Shown here: positions 54,451-63,080 of the stretch, piece after piece
Position numbering within the stretch: the stretch's first letter is position 1
How the letters are laid out: every line of letters begins with the position of its first letter
Source: Streptomyces sp. NBC_01408
Lineage (GTDB): Bacteria; Actinomycetota; Actinomycetes; Streptomycetales; Streptomycetaceae
Length of the DNA stretch: 64,000 bases
Direction of reading: 5' to 3'
NCBI RefSeq assembly: GCF_026340255.1
Contig: NZ_JAPEPJ010000001.1
Coordinates: 992,001-1,056,000, forward strand
Made by a program: the position numbers and the translations under genes
Notes under the pieces: generated by a model
Databases searched by the model: none
What the model was told of the DNA's origin: nothing
What the model saw: the letters and a program-made list of their open reading frames with translations, nothing else

Positions 54451-54473
54451 TTCTGTGTATTACTTACACAGAA
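54451..54473. promoter_or_regulatory. TetR operator between repressor and ABC genes
   Basis: TTCTGTGTA-TTACT-TACACAGAA is a 9-base perfect inverted repeat, centred 43 bases upstream of the TetR start codon. A shorter repeat, GCGTA-CGACA-TACGC, follows at 54476-54490. The sequence stands out by its low GC content and also contains possible -10 text (TATTAC). Confidence 0.8.
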
Positions 54474-54510
54474 GCGCGTACGACATACGCAGAAGGGAGT
54501 GTGGTCCCGG

Positions 54511-55509
54511 ATGACCACGAACGACCTAGGTATCCACGCCACCGGCCTGACCAAGTCCTACGGGGAGCTCCGCGTCCTCGACGGGATCGACCTCGCCGTG
54601 CCGCGCGGCAGCGTCCTGGCCCTCCTCGGCCCCAACGGCGCGGGCAAGACCACCGCCGTGCGCATCCTGGCCACCCTCACCGCCGCCGACTCCGGCGCCG
54701 CCCGCGTCGCCGGGCACGACGTCACCTCCGAGCGCTCCCGCGTCCGCGAACGGATCAGCCTCACCGGGCAGTTCGCGGCCGTCGACGACCTCCAGACCGG
54801 CGCCGAGATGCTCCACATGACCGGCCGCCTGTCCGGGCTCCCCGCCCGTACCGCCCGTGCCCGCGCCGCCGAACTGCTCGACCGTTTCGGGCTCGCCGAG
54901 GCCGCCGGGCGCACCGCGAAGACGTACTCGGGCGGCATGCGCCGCCGCCTCGACCTCGCGGCGAGCCTGGTCTCCCGGCCCGAGGTGATCTTCCTGGACG
55001 AGCCGACCACCGGGCTCGACCCGCGCAGCCGCCAGGACCTGTGGGACCTCGTACGGGAACTGCGCGCCGACGGCACGACCGTGCTGCTCACCACCCAGTA
55101 CCTGGAGGAGGCCGATCAGCTCGCCGACCGCGTCGCCGTGCTGGCCGAAGGGCGGATCGCCGCCGAGGGCACCCCGGCCGAGCTGAAGTCCCGCGTCGCG
55201 GGGCACCGCCTCGACCTGACCCTCACCGGCCGCGCCGCCTACGACGCGCTCGCCCCGCGCGCCGTCCACCTCGCCCCCGACGAGCTCACCCTCGGCCTGC
55301 CCACCGACGGCAGCGCCCTCCACGTACGGGCCCTGCTCGACGAGATCGACCCGGACCGCACCGCCGTCGACCGCTTCGCGGTCCGCAGCGCCACCCTCGA
55401 CGACGTCTTCCTCAGCCTGACGAGTTCGACCAGCCCGACGAGCCCTGCCAGCCCCACCAGCCCCACCAGCCCGACCAGCCCGACCAGCCTGACGGGAGTT
55501 CCCGCATGA
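54511..55509 (+). CDS. ABC transporter ATP-binding protein (DrrA-type)
   Basis: A 332-residue ATPase. Walker A GPNGAGKTTAVR, Q-loop LTGQFAAVDDLQTG, signature YSGGMRRRLDLA, Walker B VIFLDEPTTGLDP and the H-loop replaced by Gln (LLTTQYLEEAD), typical of daunorubicin-resistance DrrA proteins. The C-terminal DUF4162-like part includes DRFAVRSATLDDVFL. A repetitive SPTSP tail (about residues 305-327) is unusual. The ATG at 54511 was preferred to the GTG at 54499, as MTTNDLGIHATGL is the normal start. ATGA overlap with the permease. Confidence 0.95.
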   Translation: MTTNDLGIHATGLTKSYGELRVLDGIDLAVPRGSVLALLGPNGAGKTTAVRILATLTAADSGAARVAGHDVTSERSRVRERISLTGQFAAVDDLQTGAEMLHMTGRLSGLPARTARARAAELLDRFGLAEAAGRTAKTYSGGMRRRLDLAASLVSRPEVIFLDEPTTGLDPRSRQDLWDLVRELRADGTTVLLTTQYLEEADQLADRVAVLAEGRIAAEGTPAELKSRVAGHRLDLTLTGRAAYDALAPRAVHLAPDELTLGLPTDGSALHVRALLDEIDPDRTAVDRFAVRSATLDDVFLSLTSSTSPTSPASPTSPTSPTSPTSLTGVPA

Positions 55510-56252
55510 GCACCGCCGCCCTCGCCCTCGCCGGACGCAGCCTGCGCATCAGCCGCCGCCAGCCGGACGCGCTGATCACCGCGCTGATGCTGCCGGTCAT
55601 GCTGATGCTGATCTTCGTCTACTTCTTCGGCGGGGCCATCGACACCGGCACCACGTACGTGACCTACGTGGTCCCCGGAGCGATGCTGCTCTGCGCGGGC
55701 TTCGGCGCGGCGAGCACCGCCGTCAGCGTCGCCGACGACATGCGCAACGGGGTCATCGACCGCTTCCGCTCCCTGGACGTCGGCGGCGTCCCCATCCTGG
55801 CCGGACATGTCAGCGCCTCGGTCCTGCGCAACCTGGTGTCCACCGTGCTGGTGCTGGCCGTCGCCCTCGCCATCGGCTTCCGCCCGCAGTCCTCGGCGGC
55901 CGGCTTCCTGGCCGCCGCCGGGCTCCTCGTCGCCTACATCACGGCCATTTCGTGGCTGGCGGCCGCGCTCGGACTGCTCGCCAAGACGCCTGAGGCGGCG
56001 GGCGGGTTCACCTTCCTGATGATGTTCCTGCCGTACCCCTCCAGTGCCTTCGTCCCCATCGACACCATGCCCGGCTGGCTGCACGGCTTCGCCGAGAACC
56101 AGCCGCTGACCCCGGTCATCGAATCCCTGCGCGCGCTGCTCCTGGCGCAGCCCGCCGGGAACGCGCCCTGGGTGGCCCTGGGCTGGTGCGCGGCCATCAC
56201 CGCCGTGGCGGTGGCTCTGGCGGGGGCCCTGTTCCGCCGCCGGACCGCCTGA
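55506..56252 (+). CDS. ABC transporter permease (DrrB-type)
   Basis: A 248-residue ABC-2 permease with six membrane helices: LMLPVMLMLIFVYFFGG, VVPGAMLLCAGFGAA, STVLVLAVALAIGF, GLLVAYITAISWLAAALGLL, FTFLMMFLPYPSSAFVPIDT and WCAAITAVAVALAGALF. FVPIDTMPGWLHGFAENQPLTP shortened is the conserved DrrB segment. It works with the preceding ATPase in drug or metabolite export. The gene end overlaps the convergent STAND gene by 56 bases. Confidence 0.94.
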   Translation: MSTAALALAGRSLRISRRQPDALITALMLPVMLMLIFVYFFGGAIDTGTTYVTYVVPGAMLLCAGFGAASTAVSVADDMRNGVIDRFRSLDVGGVPILAGHVSASVLRNLVSTVLVLAVALAIGFRPQSSAAGFLAAAGLLVAYITAISWLAAALGLLAKTPEAAGGFTFLMMFLPYPSSAFVPIDTMPGWLHGFAENQPLTPVIESLRALLLAQPAGNAPWVALGWCAAITAVAVALAGALFRRRTA

Positions 56253-58524
56253 ACGGGGCCGCGAGCACCCGTACGAGCCACCGCCAGGCCCGGCGCGGGG
56301 GTCCGGGCCGGGCGGCGGCCAGTGCCAGCGCTTCCTGGAGGTCGCGCGTGGCCAGCTCCGCCCGGTGCTCGTCGCCCGCCTCCAGGAGCAGGGCTGCCGC
56401 CTCCTCGTACGCGGCGGCTGCCTCCTCATAGCTCTCGTGCTCCCGCGCGACGAGGCCCAGGGCCGCCAGGGCCAGCCCCTCGCTGTGCTGGTCACCCACC
56501 TCACGCCACATGCCGAGGCCCCGCTCCACGGCCGCGCGGGCCTCCTCCAGCCTCCCCATCCTGCTGAAGCAGAGGCCGAGATTGCGGTACGAGTCGGCCT
56601 CGCCCTGCATGTCGCCGATCCTCCGGGACAGCACGGCGGCCTGCTCGTGTGCCTCTACTGCCTCGCTGAAGCGGCGGAGCTGGGTAAACGCCAGGCCGAG
56701 GTTGACCAGGACAGTCACCTCGGCCCGCTGGGACTCCGCCCGTCTCAAGCGGTCGAGGGCCCACTCCAGCATCGTGACCGCCTCCGCGTGGCGACCCTGC
56801 ATCGCGAGGAGGCAGCCGTGCGAGGCAAGTGCCATGCCCTCGCCGCCGAGGAACCCGTCCACCCGGAAGCCGGCCGTCGCCTCTTCGAGGCACGCCACGC
56901 TCCGTTCGAAATCTCGGACCTCCCTGTGGGCGTTGCCCAGGTGGAGGAGCGCGGCGTTCGCGTAGCCCTGTTCGCCAAGGACTCGTGCGCCGGCCAGGGC
57001 CCGCTCGCCGACGGCGAGGGCCTCCTCGAAGTGCCGCTGGCTGTCCAGATAGGGGAGCAGCGCCGTCGCGAGGAAGACCATCTGTTCCGTCCGGCCCTCC
57101 CCCTCGGAGAGAGCGACCAAGGCAATGAGGGTCAGGTGTTCCCGCTGCAGCCAGGCCAGTGCTGCCGATCTTCCGGCCTGCTGCTGGAGTTGGGGGACCG
57201 CCGCCTCTGTGGCCTCGCGGTAGGCCCGCAGCAGTCGGCTCAGCGCCGTCTCCCGCCCGTCGGTCCGCGCTGCCCGCTCGCCCTGCTCCGCCGCGTAGAG
57301 CCGGACCAGGTCGTGCATCCGCCAGCGGCCCGAGCCCACCGGCTGCTCGGTGACCAGGCTGGCGGTGGCCAGCGCGGCCAGCAGCTCCCGTACCCCCCGC
57401 ACCGGCGCGCCCCGAAGGGCGGAGGCCAGCACGCGGGTGTCCCACTCGGGTTCGCGGTCCAGGGCGGTGGCGGCCTCCGTGGAACAGTCGGCGCCCGGAT
57501 TCACGGTCAGCAGCCGCAGCAAGCGCGCCTCGTCGGGAGCCAGGCACCGGTACGACAGGTCGAACGCAGCCCGCACCCCCACCGGCAGCCCGCCCGCGGG
57601 GCCCTCGAAGTGCAGGGCGGCGAGCCGCGTACGGGTGTCCGCGAGCTGCTCGGCCAGCGTGGTCGGGGACAGCCCCGGATCGCCCGCCAGCCGGGCGGCG
57701 ACGACGGTGAGGGCCAGCGGCAGCCGTCCGCAGTACGTCGCGATCTCCGCGAGCGCGGCCCGGTCCCGCTCCGGTCTCGGGTCCGCGGGGCGGGTCCGCA
57801 GCAGGGTCCCGGTGATCAGCTCGGTGGCCGCGTCGGCGGACAGCTCGTCCAGGTCCACCAGCCGGGCCGGGAAATCCGGGGCGACCAGACCGTGCCGGGA
57901 GGTCACCAGCAGCCGGTGGCCGCCCCCGCCCGCCGGTACCAGCGGCCGGACCTGCGCCACGTCGCCCGCGTCGTCCGCGACGACCAGCACCCGCTGCCCG
58001 GCGGCGGCCCGGCCCGCCAGTTCGGAACGGTAGAGCGCCAGGTGCTCCTCGTAGGTGGGCGGCAGGTCGGCGTCCCGGATGCCGAGGGCGCGCAGCAGCG
58101 CGGCGACGGCCTGGCCGGGGCTCACCTGCCCGGAGGGGGCGTAGCCGTTGAGCGGTACGTAGAGCACCCCGCCCGGGAACCAGCCCTGCTGCGCGGCCCG
58201 TTGGGCCACGGTCAGGGCGAGGGCGCTCTTTCCGACGCCGGCGAGCCCGGCGACGACGGCTACGGGGGTGGTCCCGGCGGGTCCCAGGAGGCCGGACAGG
58301 ACCTCGACCTGTTCGGCCCGGCCGACCAGCGCCACGGGCGCGTCGGGCAACCCGTACAGGGCCGTGGGGGCGGGTCCGGTGCCGGGCCCGAAGACGTTGA
58401 GGTCCCCGCCGAACTGCTGGCCGATGCGGGTGGTCCGGGTGATCTGGGTGATCCGTGCGCTGCCCTCGGCGCGGGCCCGCTGGTCCAGCCGGTCGGGATG
58501 CTGCGGGGGCTTGTCGACGGCCAC
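56197..58524 (-). CDS. STAND NTPase: NB-ARC plus TPR protein (copy 2)
   Basis: A 775-residue paralogue of the protein at 49772. The N-terminus contains ARITQITRTTRIGQQFGGD, a beta-prone motif, followed by GPAPTALYGLPDAPVALVGR, closely like copy 1. NB-ARC: Walker A GLAGVGKSAL (Lys99), LVVADDAGDV, HRLLVTSRHGLV, GRLPLAL and RWRMHDLVRLYAAEQG. TPR units occupy about residues 480-740, and the C-terminus is a basic, Pro-rich tail. The start shares a base with the stop of the membrane protein upstream (TAGTG), so the two are translationally coupled. The 3' end runs into the convergent permease gene. Confidence 0.92.
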   Translation of the reverse strand: MAVDKPPQHPDRLDQRARAEGSARITQITRTTRIGQQFGGDLNVFGPGTGPAPTALYGLPDAPVALVGRAEQVEVLSGLLGPAGTTPVAVVAGLAGVGKSALALTVAQRAAQQGWFPGGVLYVPLNGYAPSGQVSPGQAVAALLRALGIRDADLPPTYEEHLALYRSELAGRAAAGQRVLVVADDAGDVAQVRPLVPAGGGGHRLLVTSRHGLVAPDFPARLVDLDELSADAATELITGTLLRTRPADPRPERDRAALAEIATYCGRLPLALTVVAARLAGDPGLSPTTLAEQLADTRTRLAALHFEGPAGGLPVGVRAAFDLSYRCLAPDEARLLRLLTVNPGADCSTEAATALDREPEWDTRVLASALRGAPVRGVRELLAALATASLVTEQPVGSGRWRMHDLVRLYAAEQGERAARTDGRETALSRLLRAYREATEAAVPQLQQQAGRSAALAWLQREHLTLIALVALSEGEGRTEQMVFLATALLPYLDSQRHFEEALAVGERALAGARVLGEQGYANAALLHLGNAHREVRDFERSVACLEEATAGFRVDGFLGGEGMALASHGCLLAMQGRHAEAVTMLEWALDRLRRAESQRAEVTVLVNLGLAFTQLRRFSEAVEAHEQAAVLSRRIGDMQGEADSYRNLGLCFSRMGRLEEARAAVERGLGMWREVGDQHSEGLALAALGLVAREHESYEEAAAAYEEAAALLLEAGDEHRAELATRDLQEALALAAARPGPPRRAWRWLVRVLAAPFRRSGGGTGPPPEPPPRR

Positions 58525-59006
58525 TAGGTGGTGGGCCCCGTCCCGCCCGGGGCGGCCGTACCGGCACCCGGGGCCGGCGGGTCCCCCAGCTGCTGCTCGA
58601 CGGTCGCCTCACCGCTCGTCCGGGCGTTCTGGACGCTGCGGTCGGGGGCGGTGCCCGTGATGGTCTGCGTGACCTTGCTCTTCTTGCTCGCCCGCGCCTT
58701 CTGCTTCGCGGACCGTGCGGCGGGGGCCGCAGGAGCGGGAGGGGCGGGAGGGGCGAGAGGGGCGGGAGCAGGGGGAGTCGGGGGAGTCGGGGGAGCCGCA
58801 GGCGGCCCGGCGAGCGCCCACGCGCTGCCCGCGGCCAGCGCGATGGCGGTCATGGCCCCGGCGAACGCCCCGGCTATCTCGACACCGTCCTCGTCCGGCA
58901 CCCAGTGGAACGGGTCCCACCGGCCCAGCCAGAAGCACCCCCCGAAGACCACGACCGCACCCAGCACGACGAGGATCCAACGCATCGTTCGCGACATGCC
59001 CGCCAC
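58524..59006 (-). CDS. Small membrane protein coupled to the STAND ATPase
   Basis: A 160-residue protein. It has two hydrophobic segments (WILVVLGAVVVFGGCFWLG; IAGAFAGAMTAIALAAGSAWALAG), separated by WDPFHWVPDEDG. A Pro/Ala linker, a basic patch (KQKARASKKSK) and a terminal segment VTQTITGTAPDRSVQNARTS...VEQQLGD follow. That last segment resembles the N-terminal motif of the STAND protein encoded next (ITQ...QQFGGD). This could be the membrane effector or anchor of the STAND switch. The start may be the internal ATG at 58997. No known family recognised. Confidence 0.75.
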   Translation of the reverse strand: MAGMSRTMRWILVVLGAVVVFGGCFWLGRWDPFHWVPDEDGVEIAGAFAGAMTAIALAAGSAWALAGPPAAPPTPPTPPAPAPLAPPAPPAPAAPAARSAKQKARASKKSKVTQTITGTAPDRSVQNARTSGEATVEQQLGDPPAPGAGTAAPGGTGPTT

Positions 59007-59054
59007 ATTCCCACCGGGAGCGCCCGCCGAAACGGCCGGAAGCGACCCGGTGGG

Positions 59055-59084
59055 TCAGCGGTTCAGCGGTCAGCGGTTCAGCGG
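59055..59084. repeat. Perfect 15-base tandem duplication at the DUF1876 stop
   Basis: TCAGCGGTTCAGCGG occurs twice in a row; the second copy encodes the last residues and the stop codon of the DUF1876 gene. Each unit itself is two near-copies of TCAGCGGT. Confidence 0.9.
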
Positions 59085-59342
59085 GTATGAGTGCCGGCCC
59101 GTTGCCTCGTCGATCTCCGAATGGGCCTTCTGCAACATCTGGGAAGCGAGATCCATGAGCGCGCGAGCGCCCGCGATCTCTTCGCCGACCCGCAGCTGCT
59201 CCGGGTCGGAGGGGTGGCGCATGGCATAGCCGTGCGCCCTGATCTCGGAGCCGTCCCCGAGTCTGACCAGGGCCGCCGCACTGGTGCGGTGCCCTTCCTC
59301 GGTGAACTCAAGATCCACGTGCCATCCGACGAGCGTGGACAT
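59070..59342 (-). CDS. DUF1876 domain protein
   Basis: A 90-residue protein. W-H-V-D-L-E-F-TEEG, RTSAAALVRLGDGSEIRAHG, YAMRHPSDPEQLRVGEEIA and ALMDLASQMLQKAHSEID form the DUF1876 pattern, a small dsRNA-binding-like fold common in actinobacteria. The Shine-Dalgarno GGAGGTGAT is fully complementary to 16S rRNA and precedes the ATG by 6 bases, so expression may be strong. Role unknown. Confidence 0.9.
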   Translation of the reverse strand: MSTLVGWHVDLEFTEEGHRTSAAALVRLGDGSEIRAHGYAMRHPSDPEQLRVGEEIAGARALMDLASQMLQKAHSEIDEATGRHSYPLNR

Positions 59343-59513
59343 GGTGCATCACCTCCAGGGGGTCACCTCCTTCCAGAGTGCGCCCCCGGGGAACGCGGCG
59401 CGAGCGGGAGCTGCGACCGCGTGTTCGGTCACCGAATTTGCCTACGACGTACCTGTCTTGATTTTGTACGGACCACAGTGCCTACGGGGGCACCGGGAGG
59501 GGCGGCACACCAC
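59343..59513. promoter_or_regulatory. Divergent region between DUF1876 and the hydrolase cassette
   Basis: 171 bases; includes the AT-rich run TTGATTTTGTACGG (59458-59471), a likely promoter element for the cassette on the right. Confidence 0.4.
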
Positions 59514-59954
59514 ATGAGCACAGAGGCACTGCCACCGCGCTGGCAGGAAGTGTTCGGCGAGCCCGCGGGCATGCGGCTCGCGTCGGCGGACGGCGGCGGC
59601 GGGGGCGGAGGCGGCGGCGGCGGTCAGGGGGACGACAAGGACCTGGCCATCTCCGGGGGCCCCTGGAGCAAGGCCGCGGCAGCGGCGGGTGACCTGCGGA
59701 TCAGCACCGCGAGCGCCCTGGGCACGATGGCGGCCGCCCACGAGGGAGTCGCGGCGGGCACGGCCGGCTTCGAGGCGACGGCCGCACTGGCCACCGTACG
59801 GACCTCCTGGGAGAAGCGGCTGGGGGCGGTGCGCGACGAGTGCGATGCGCTGCGGCCCGAGCTGCTGAGCGTCGCGCGAGGCATCGGCGAGGTGAACGAA
59901 CAGAACCGGGTCTCGTTCACTCAGCTGATCACGAAGAAGGAGCCCACACCGTGA
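59514..59954 (+). CDS. Small WXG-like helical protein of the hydrolase cassette
   Basis: A 146-residue protein. After MSTEALPPRWQEVFGEPAG comes a run of eleven or so Gly, then GGPWSKAAAAAGDLRISTAS and an Ala-rich helix with RTSWEKRLGAVRDECDALRP. The helical content with W-S-K and T-S-W-E-K turns recalls ESX/WXG-type proteins that precede DUF1023 hydrolases. Its stop overlaps the hydrolase start as GTGA. GGGAGGGG is the Shine-Dalgarno sequence. It is probably a partner or targeting protein for the hydrolase; export is not shown. Confidence 0.75.
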   Translation: MSTEALPPRWQEVFGEPAGMRLASADGGGGGGGGGGGQGDDKDLAISGGPWSKAAAAAGDLRISTASALGTMAAAHEGVAAGTAGFEATAALATVRTSWEKRLGAVRDECDALRPELLSVARGIGEVNEQNRVSFTQLITKKEPTP

Positions 59955-61804
59955 CCGTGACCTGGCAGCAGCTGCGCGACCTGAAGACGCAGGAGTACAC
60001 CGAGGCCGCCACCGCGTGGGCCGAGGCCTCCACCCGCGCCGACGCGGCGCGCGACCGCATCAGCATGCAGATGATCAAGTCGCTGGAGGAACAGAAGGGC
60101 GTGTCGGCGGTGGCGGCGCGCGAACGTCTCAAGCGGCTCGACCGGAACTTCGACTTCATCCACACCGAGTGCGGCCTCATCCGCACCACCCTGAACTCGC
60201 TCGCCCACGAGCTCTCCGAGGAGCAGGTGCGGCTGAAGGACGCGCTGGACGACGCCGCGGCACGCGGCTACACCGTCCACGCCGACGGATCGGTCCAGTA
60301 CCCGGAGGGCGGCGAGAACTCGCTCACCAAGCAGCCCGTTCCCGGCGGGACCGTCAAGGGTGCCGCCAGGCCCCTCTTGCAGCTGAACGCGCCGCCCCAC
60401 CAGCTGGGCCCGCAGCAGCCGAGCCTCATCAACCCCAATCCCCACCACGCCGTCGCCCTGGACATAGCCAACCGGCTCGTCGGCGCGGTGACGGCGGCCC
60501 AGGAGGTCGACTCCCGCTTCACCCGGGCCCTGAACCGCCTCAAGGCGCCCGACGGCATCGAGGTCACGGACGCCACCTGGGCCGACGCGGCGGGCGACGC
60601 GGAAGTGGTCCGCAAGGAGGCCGCCGACTACCTGCGGGACACCATCCCGGAGAAGTCCTCCCCCGCCGACCGCAACAGCTGGTGGAAGGGCCTGACCGAG
60701 GAGCAGCGGGCCGAGCTGCTGGCGGTCTACCCCGACGTGATCGGCAACCTGGACGGCATCCCGGTCAGCGTCCGCCACGACGCCAACCAGGACAACCTGC
60801 AGATGCTGATCGGCAAGCTCTCGGGTCAGGACGACGAGAAGTCCCAGACCCAGCTCGCGGGCATGCGCTCGATCGACAGCCAGCTGTGGAACCAGAAGCC
60901 GACCGACCCCCCGATGTACCTGCTGGGCATCGGCGACCAGGGCGGCGGCCGCGCCATCGTCGCCTTCGGCAACCCGGACACCTCGCGCAACGTGTCGGCG
61001 TACGTGCCGGGGCTGGGCACGGCGCTGGACGCGGAGTTCGCACGCAACGACCTCACGCGGGCACGCGACACCGCCGCAGGGGCGCGATCAGTGGACATAA
61101 GCTCCGCAGCCATCGTCTGGCTCGGTTACGACGCACCGCAGCTGCCCGCCGACAAACCGCTCGACAACCTGGCCGTCATGTCCGAGGAGCACGCCCGGAA
61201 GGGTGCCCCCGCCTACAACCAGTTCATGGCCGGGATCAGCGCCACCAACGAGAACGCCGACCCGCACGTCACGGCCGTCGGCCACTCGTACGGTTCGCTG
61301 ACCGTGGGCCAGGCAGCGCAGCTGAACGGCGGGATCCCGGGCGCCGACGACATCATCCTGGTCGGCAGCCCCGGCACCGGCGCGCAGCACGCCGACCAGC
61401 TGGGCGTGGGCAAGGAGCACGTGTACGTGGGAGCGTCCGACCACGACCCCGTGTCCATGCTCCCGAACAAGACCGAATCCCAAGGCCTGCTGCGCGGTGC
61501 CGGGGCAGGCCTCCTCACCGGAGGAATCCCCGGCGCCCTCGTGGGCGGCGCCGCCGGTTACTTCATCGGCGACGCGGTCACCGACGACAATCAGATCTAC
61601 TTCGGCATGGACCCGGCGAACAAGGACTTCGGCGCCAACCGCTTCCTGGTGGACGACGGCCCGTTGCCGGTCTTCGGGGGCAGTGGGCTCATGGACGCGC
61701 ACTCCAACTACTTCAACCCGAGCAAGGACCCCGACTCAGCCGACAACATCGCGCTGATCATCGCGGGCAAGGCGCACAAGATCACGACCGAGGAACACCG
61801 ATGA
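59951..61804 (+). CDS. DUF1023-type alpha/beta hydrolase with WXG-like N-terminal helices
   Basis: A 617-residue protein starting at the overlapping GTG. Residues 1-110 are amphipathic helices (TWQQLRDLKTQEYTEAATAW) like those of LXG/WXG targeting domains; TEEQRAELLAVYPDVIGNLDG is the DUF1023 lead-in. The catalytic domain contains VAFGNPDTSRNVSAYVPGLG, GHSYGS (nucleophile Ser446), LVGSPGTGA and VYVGASDHDPVS (acid and base region). A Gly-rich helix (LLTGGIPGALVGGAAGYFIG) follows. Enzymes of this kind may be esterases or lipases; the architecture fits type VII-linked proteins. The downstream lipoprotein gene overlaps as ATGA. Confidence 0.85.
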   Translation: MTVTWQQLRDLKTQEYTEAATAWAEASTRADAARDRISMQMIKSLEEQKGVSAVAARERLKRLDRNFDFIHTECGLIRTTLNSLAHELSEEQVRLKDALDDAAARGYTVHADGSVQYPEGGENSLTKQPVPGGTVKGAARPLLQLNAPPHQLGPQQPSLINPNPHHAVALDIANRLVGAVTAAQEVDSRFTRALNRLKAPDGIEVTDATWADAAGDAEVVRKEAADYLRDTIPEKSSPADRNSWWKGLTEEQRAELLAVYPDVIGNLDGIPVSVRHDANQDNLQMLIGKLSGQDDEKSQTQLAGMRSIDSQLWNQKPTDPPMYLLGIGDQGGGRAIVAFGNPDTSRNVSAYVPGLGTALDAEFARNDLTRARDTAAGARSVDISSAAIVWLGYDAPQLPADKPLDNLAVMSEEHARKGAPAYNQFMAGISATNENADPHVTAVGHSYGSLTVGQAAQLNGGIPGADDIILVGSPGTGAQHADQLGVGKEHVYVGASDHDPVSMLPNKTESQGLLRGAGAGLLTGGIPGALVGGAAGYFIGDAVTDDNQIYFGMDPANKDFGANRFLVDDGPLPVFGGSGLMDAHSNYFNPSKDPDSADNIALIIAGKAHKITTEEHR

Positions 61805-62442
61805 GCCCGAGCCGGCGGCACACTCCGATGGCACGCATCCTGCGCACGGCAGTCTCCCTGCTCGCGCTCACCGCCCTTGCCACCGGCTGCGGACCCGGCG
61901 GCAAGGGGCCGGACGAAAGGAAGAGCACCATGAACATGCAGCAGGGCGCCGATCGCGTCGACGTCATCCTTCAGGAGACCCTGGCCGCCGCCAAGCCCGA
62001 ACTGCTCTGGAACCACGGCCCCGCCACCGACGCCGGCTGCACCAAGGGGGTGGCGGGCGCGGCCACCGGCACAGGGTCGGCAAAGCGGATGATCAGCATC
62101 CTGACGATCGTGTCCCAGCAGCGTCGCGGCGCCCTCCTGGGAGTCATCGAACGCGACTGGAAGGGGCGCGGCTACGTGATCAAGAGCGTCCGGGCCGACC
62201 CGGAGATGCCGGCCATCTACGCCGAGACCCCGGACGGCTACATCCTCACGGCGAAGGTCGGCGGAGAGGGCCAGTTCTTCCTCCAGGGCGCCACGCCGTG
62301 CCTGACGGACCACCCCGTCCAGGACCCTGCCACCAAGCCCAACACCCCGGTGCGCAATGTCCCGTTCCCGCCGCGGCCGGACACCCAGGACGAGTTCTGG
62401 TCCGCCACCACCCCGCTCCCCTCGGACAGCCCCACCCCCTGA
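61801..62442 (+). CDS. Lipoprotein of the hydrolase cassette, copy 1
   Basis: A 213-residue lipoprotein: signal TAVSLLALTALATGC (lipobox Cys), then STMNMQQGADRVDVILQETL, LLWNHGPATDAGCTKGVAG, IVSQQRRGALLGVIERDWKG and GQFFLQGATPCLTDHPVQ. Three conserved cysteines include those in GCTKG and TPCL. The start overlaps the hydrolase stop (ATGA), so it is made with the hydrolase. The family has no name I know. A secreted-enzyme immunity or chaperone role is plausible because of the coupling. Confidence 0.88.
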   Translation: MSPSRRHTPMARILRTAVSLLALTALATGCGPGGKGPDERKSTMNMQQGADRVDVILQETLAAAKPELLWNHGPATDAGCTKGVAGAATGTGSAKRMISILTIVSQQRRGALLGVIERDWKGRGYVIKSVRADPEMPAIYAETPDGYILTAKVGGEGQFFLQGATPCLTDHPVQDPATKPNTPVRNVPFPPRPDTQDEFWSATTPLPSDSPTP

Positions 62443-62451
62443 GGCAACCCG

Positions 62452-63072
62452 ATGAGACTCCCCCGCACGGCGCTCACCCTGCTCACGCTCGCGGCTCTCG
62501 CGGCCGGCTGCGGCCTGGGCGCCGCCGCCGGATCCGCCAAGGACAAGGGCGCCGAGAAACTGAACATGCAGCAGGGCGCCACGCGGGCCGACGCCATCCT
62601 CCAGGAGACCCTGGGCGCCGTGCAGCCGGAGCTCCGCTGGAACCACGGCCCGGGCGGCGACGCCGGCTGCACCAAGGGAATCGCGGGCGCGGCCACCGGC
62701 ACAGGGTCGGCAAAGCGGATGATCAGCATCCTGACGATCGTGTCCGAGCAGCGCCGCAGCGCCCTCATGGGAGTGATCGAACGCGACTGGAAGGGGCGCG
62801 GCTACGTGATCAAAAACGTCCGGGCCGACCGGGAGGTTCCGGCCATCTTCGCCGAGACCCCGGACGGCTACATCCTCACGGCGGAGGTCGGCGGAGAGGG
62901 CCAGTTCTTCCTGGACGCCGCCACACCGTGCCTGAAGGACCACCCCGTCCAGGACCCCACCACCAGGCCCAACACCCCGACCCGCAATGTCCAGTTCCCA
63001 CCACGGCCGGACGTGCAGGACGAGTTCTGGTCCGCCACCACCCCGCTCCCCTCCGGCAGCCCCACTCCTTGA
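62452..63072 (+). CDS. Lipoprotein of the hydrolase cassette, copy 2
   Basis: A 206-residue paralogue 9 bases after copy 1. The signal TLLTLAALAAGC precedes NMQQGATRADAILQETLGAV and the same body: WNHGPGGDAGCTKGIAG, SILTIVSEQRRSALMGVIER, GQFFLDAATPCLKDHPVQ. It is clearly a recent duplicate: long stretches of nucleotide identity with copy 1 occur around 62690-62820 versus 62075-62180. Confidence 0.9.
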   Translation: MRLPRTALTLLTLAALAAGCGLGAAAGSAKDKGAEKLNMQQGATRADAILQETLGAVQPELRWNHGPGGDAGCTKGIAGAATGTGSAKRMISILTIVSEQRRSALMGVIERDWKGRGYVIKNVRADREVPAIFAETPDGYILTAEVGGEGQFFLDAATPCLKDHPVQDPTTRPNTPTRNVQFPPRPDVQDEFWSATTPLPSGSPTP

Positions 63073-63080
63073 GGAACCCG

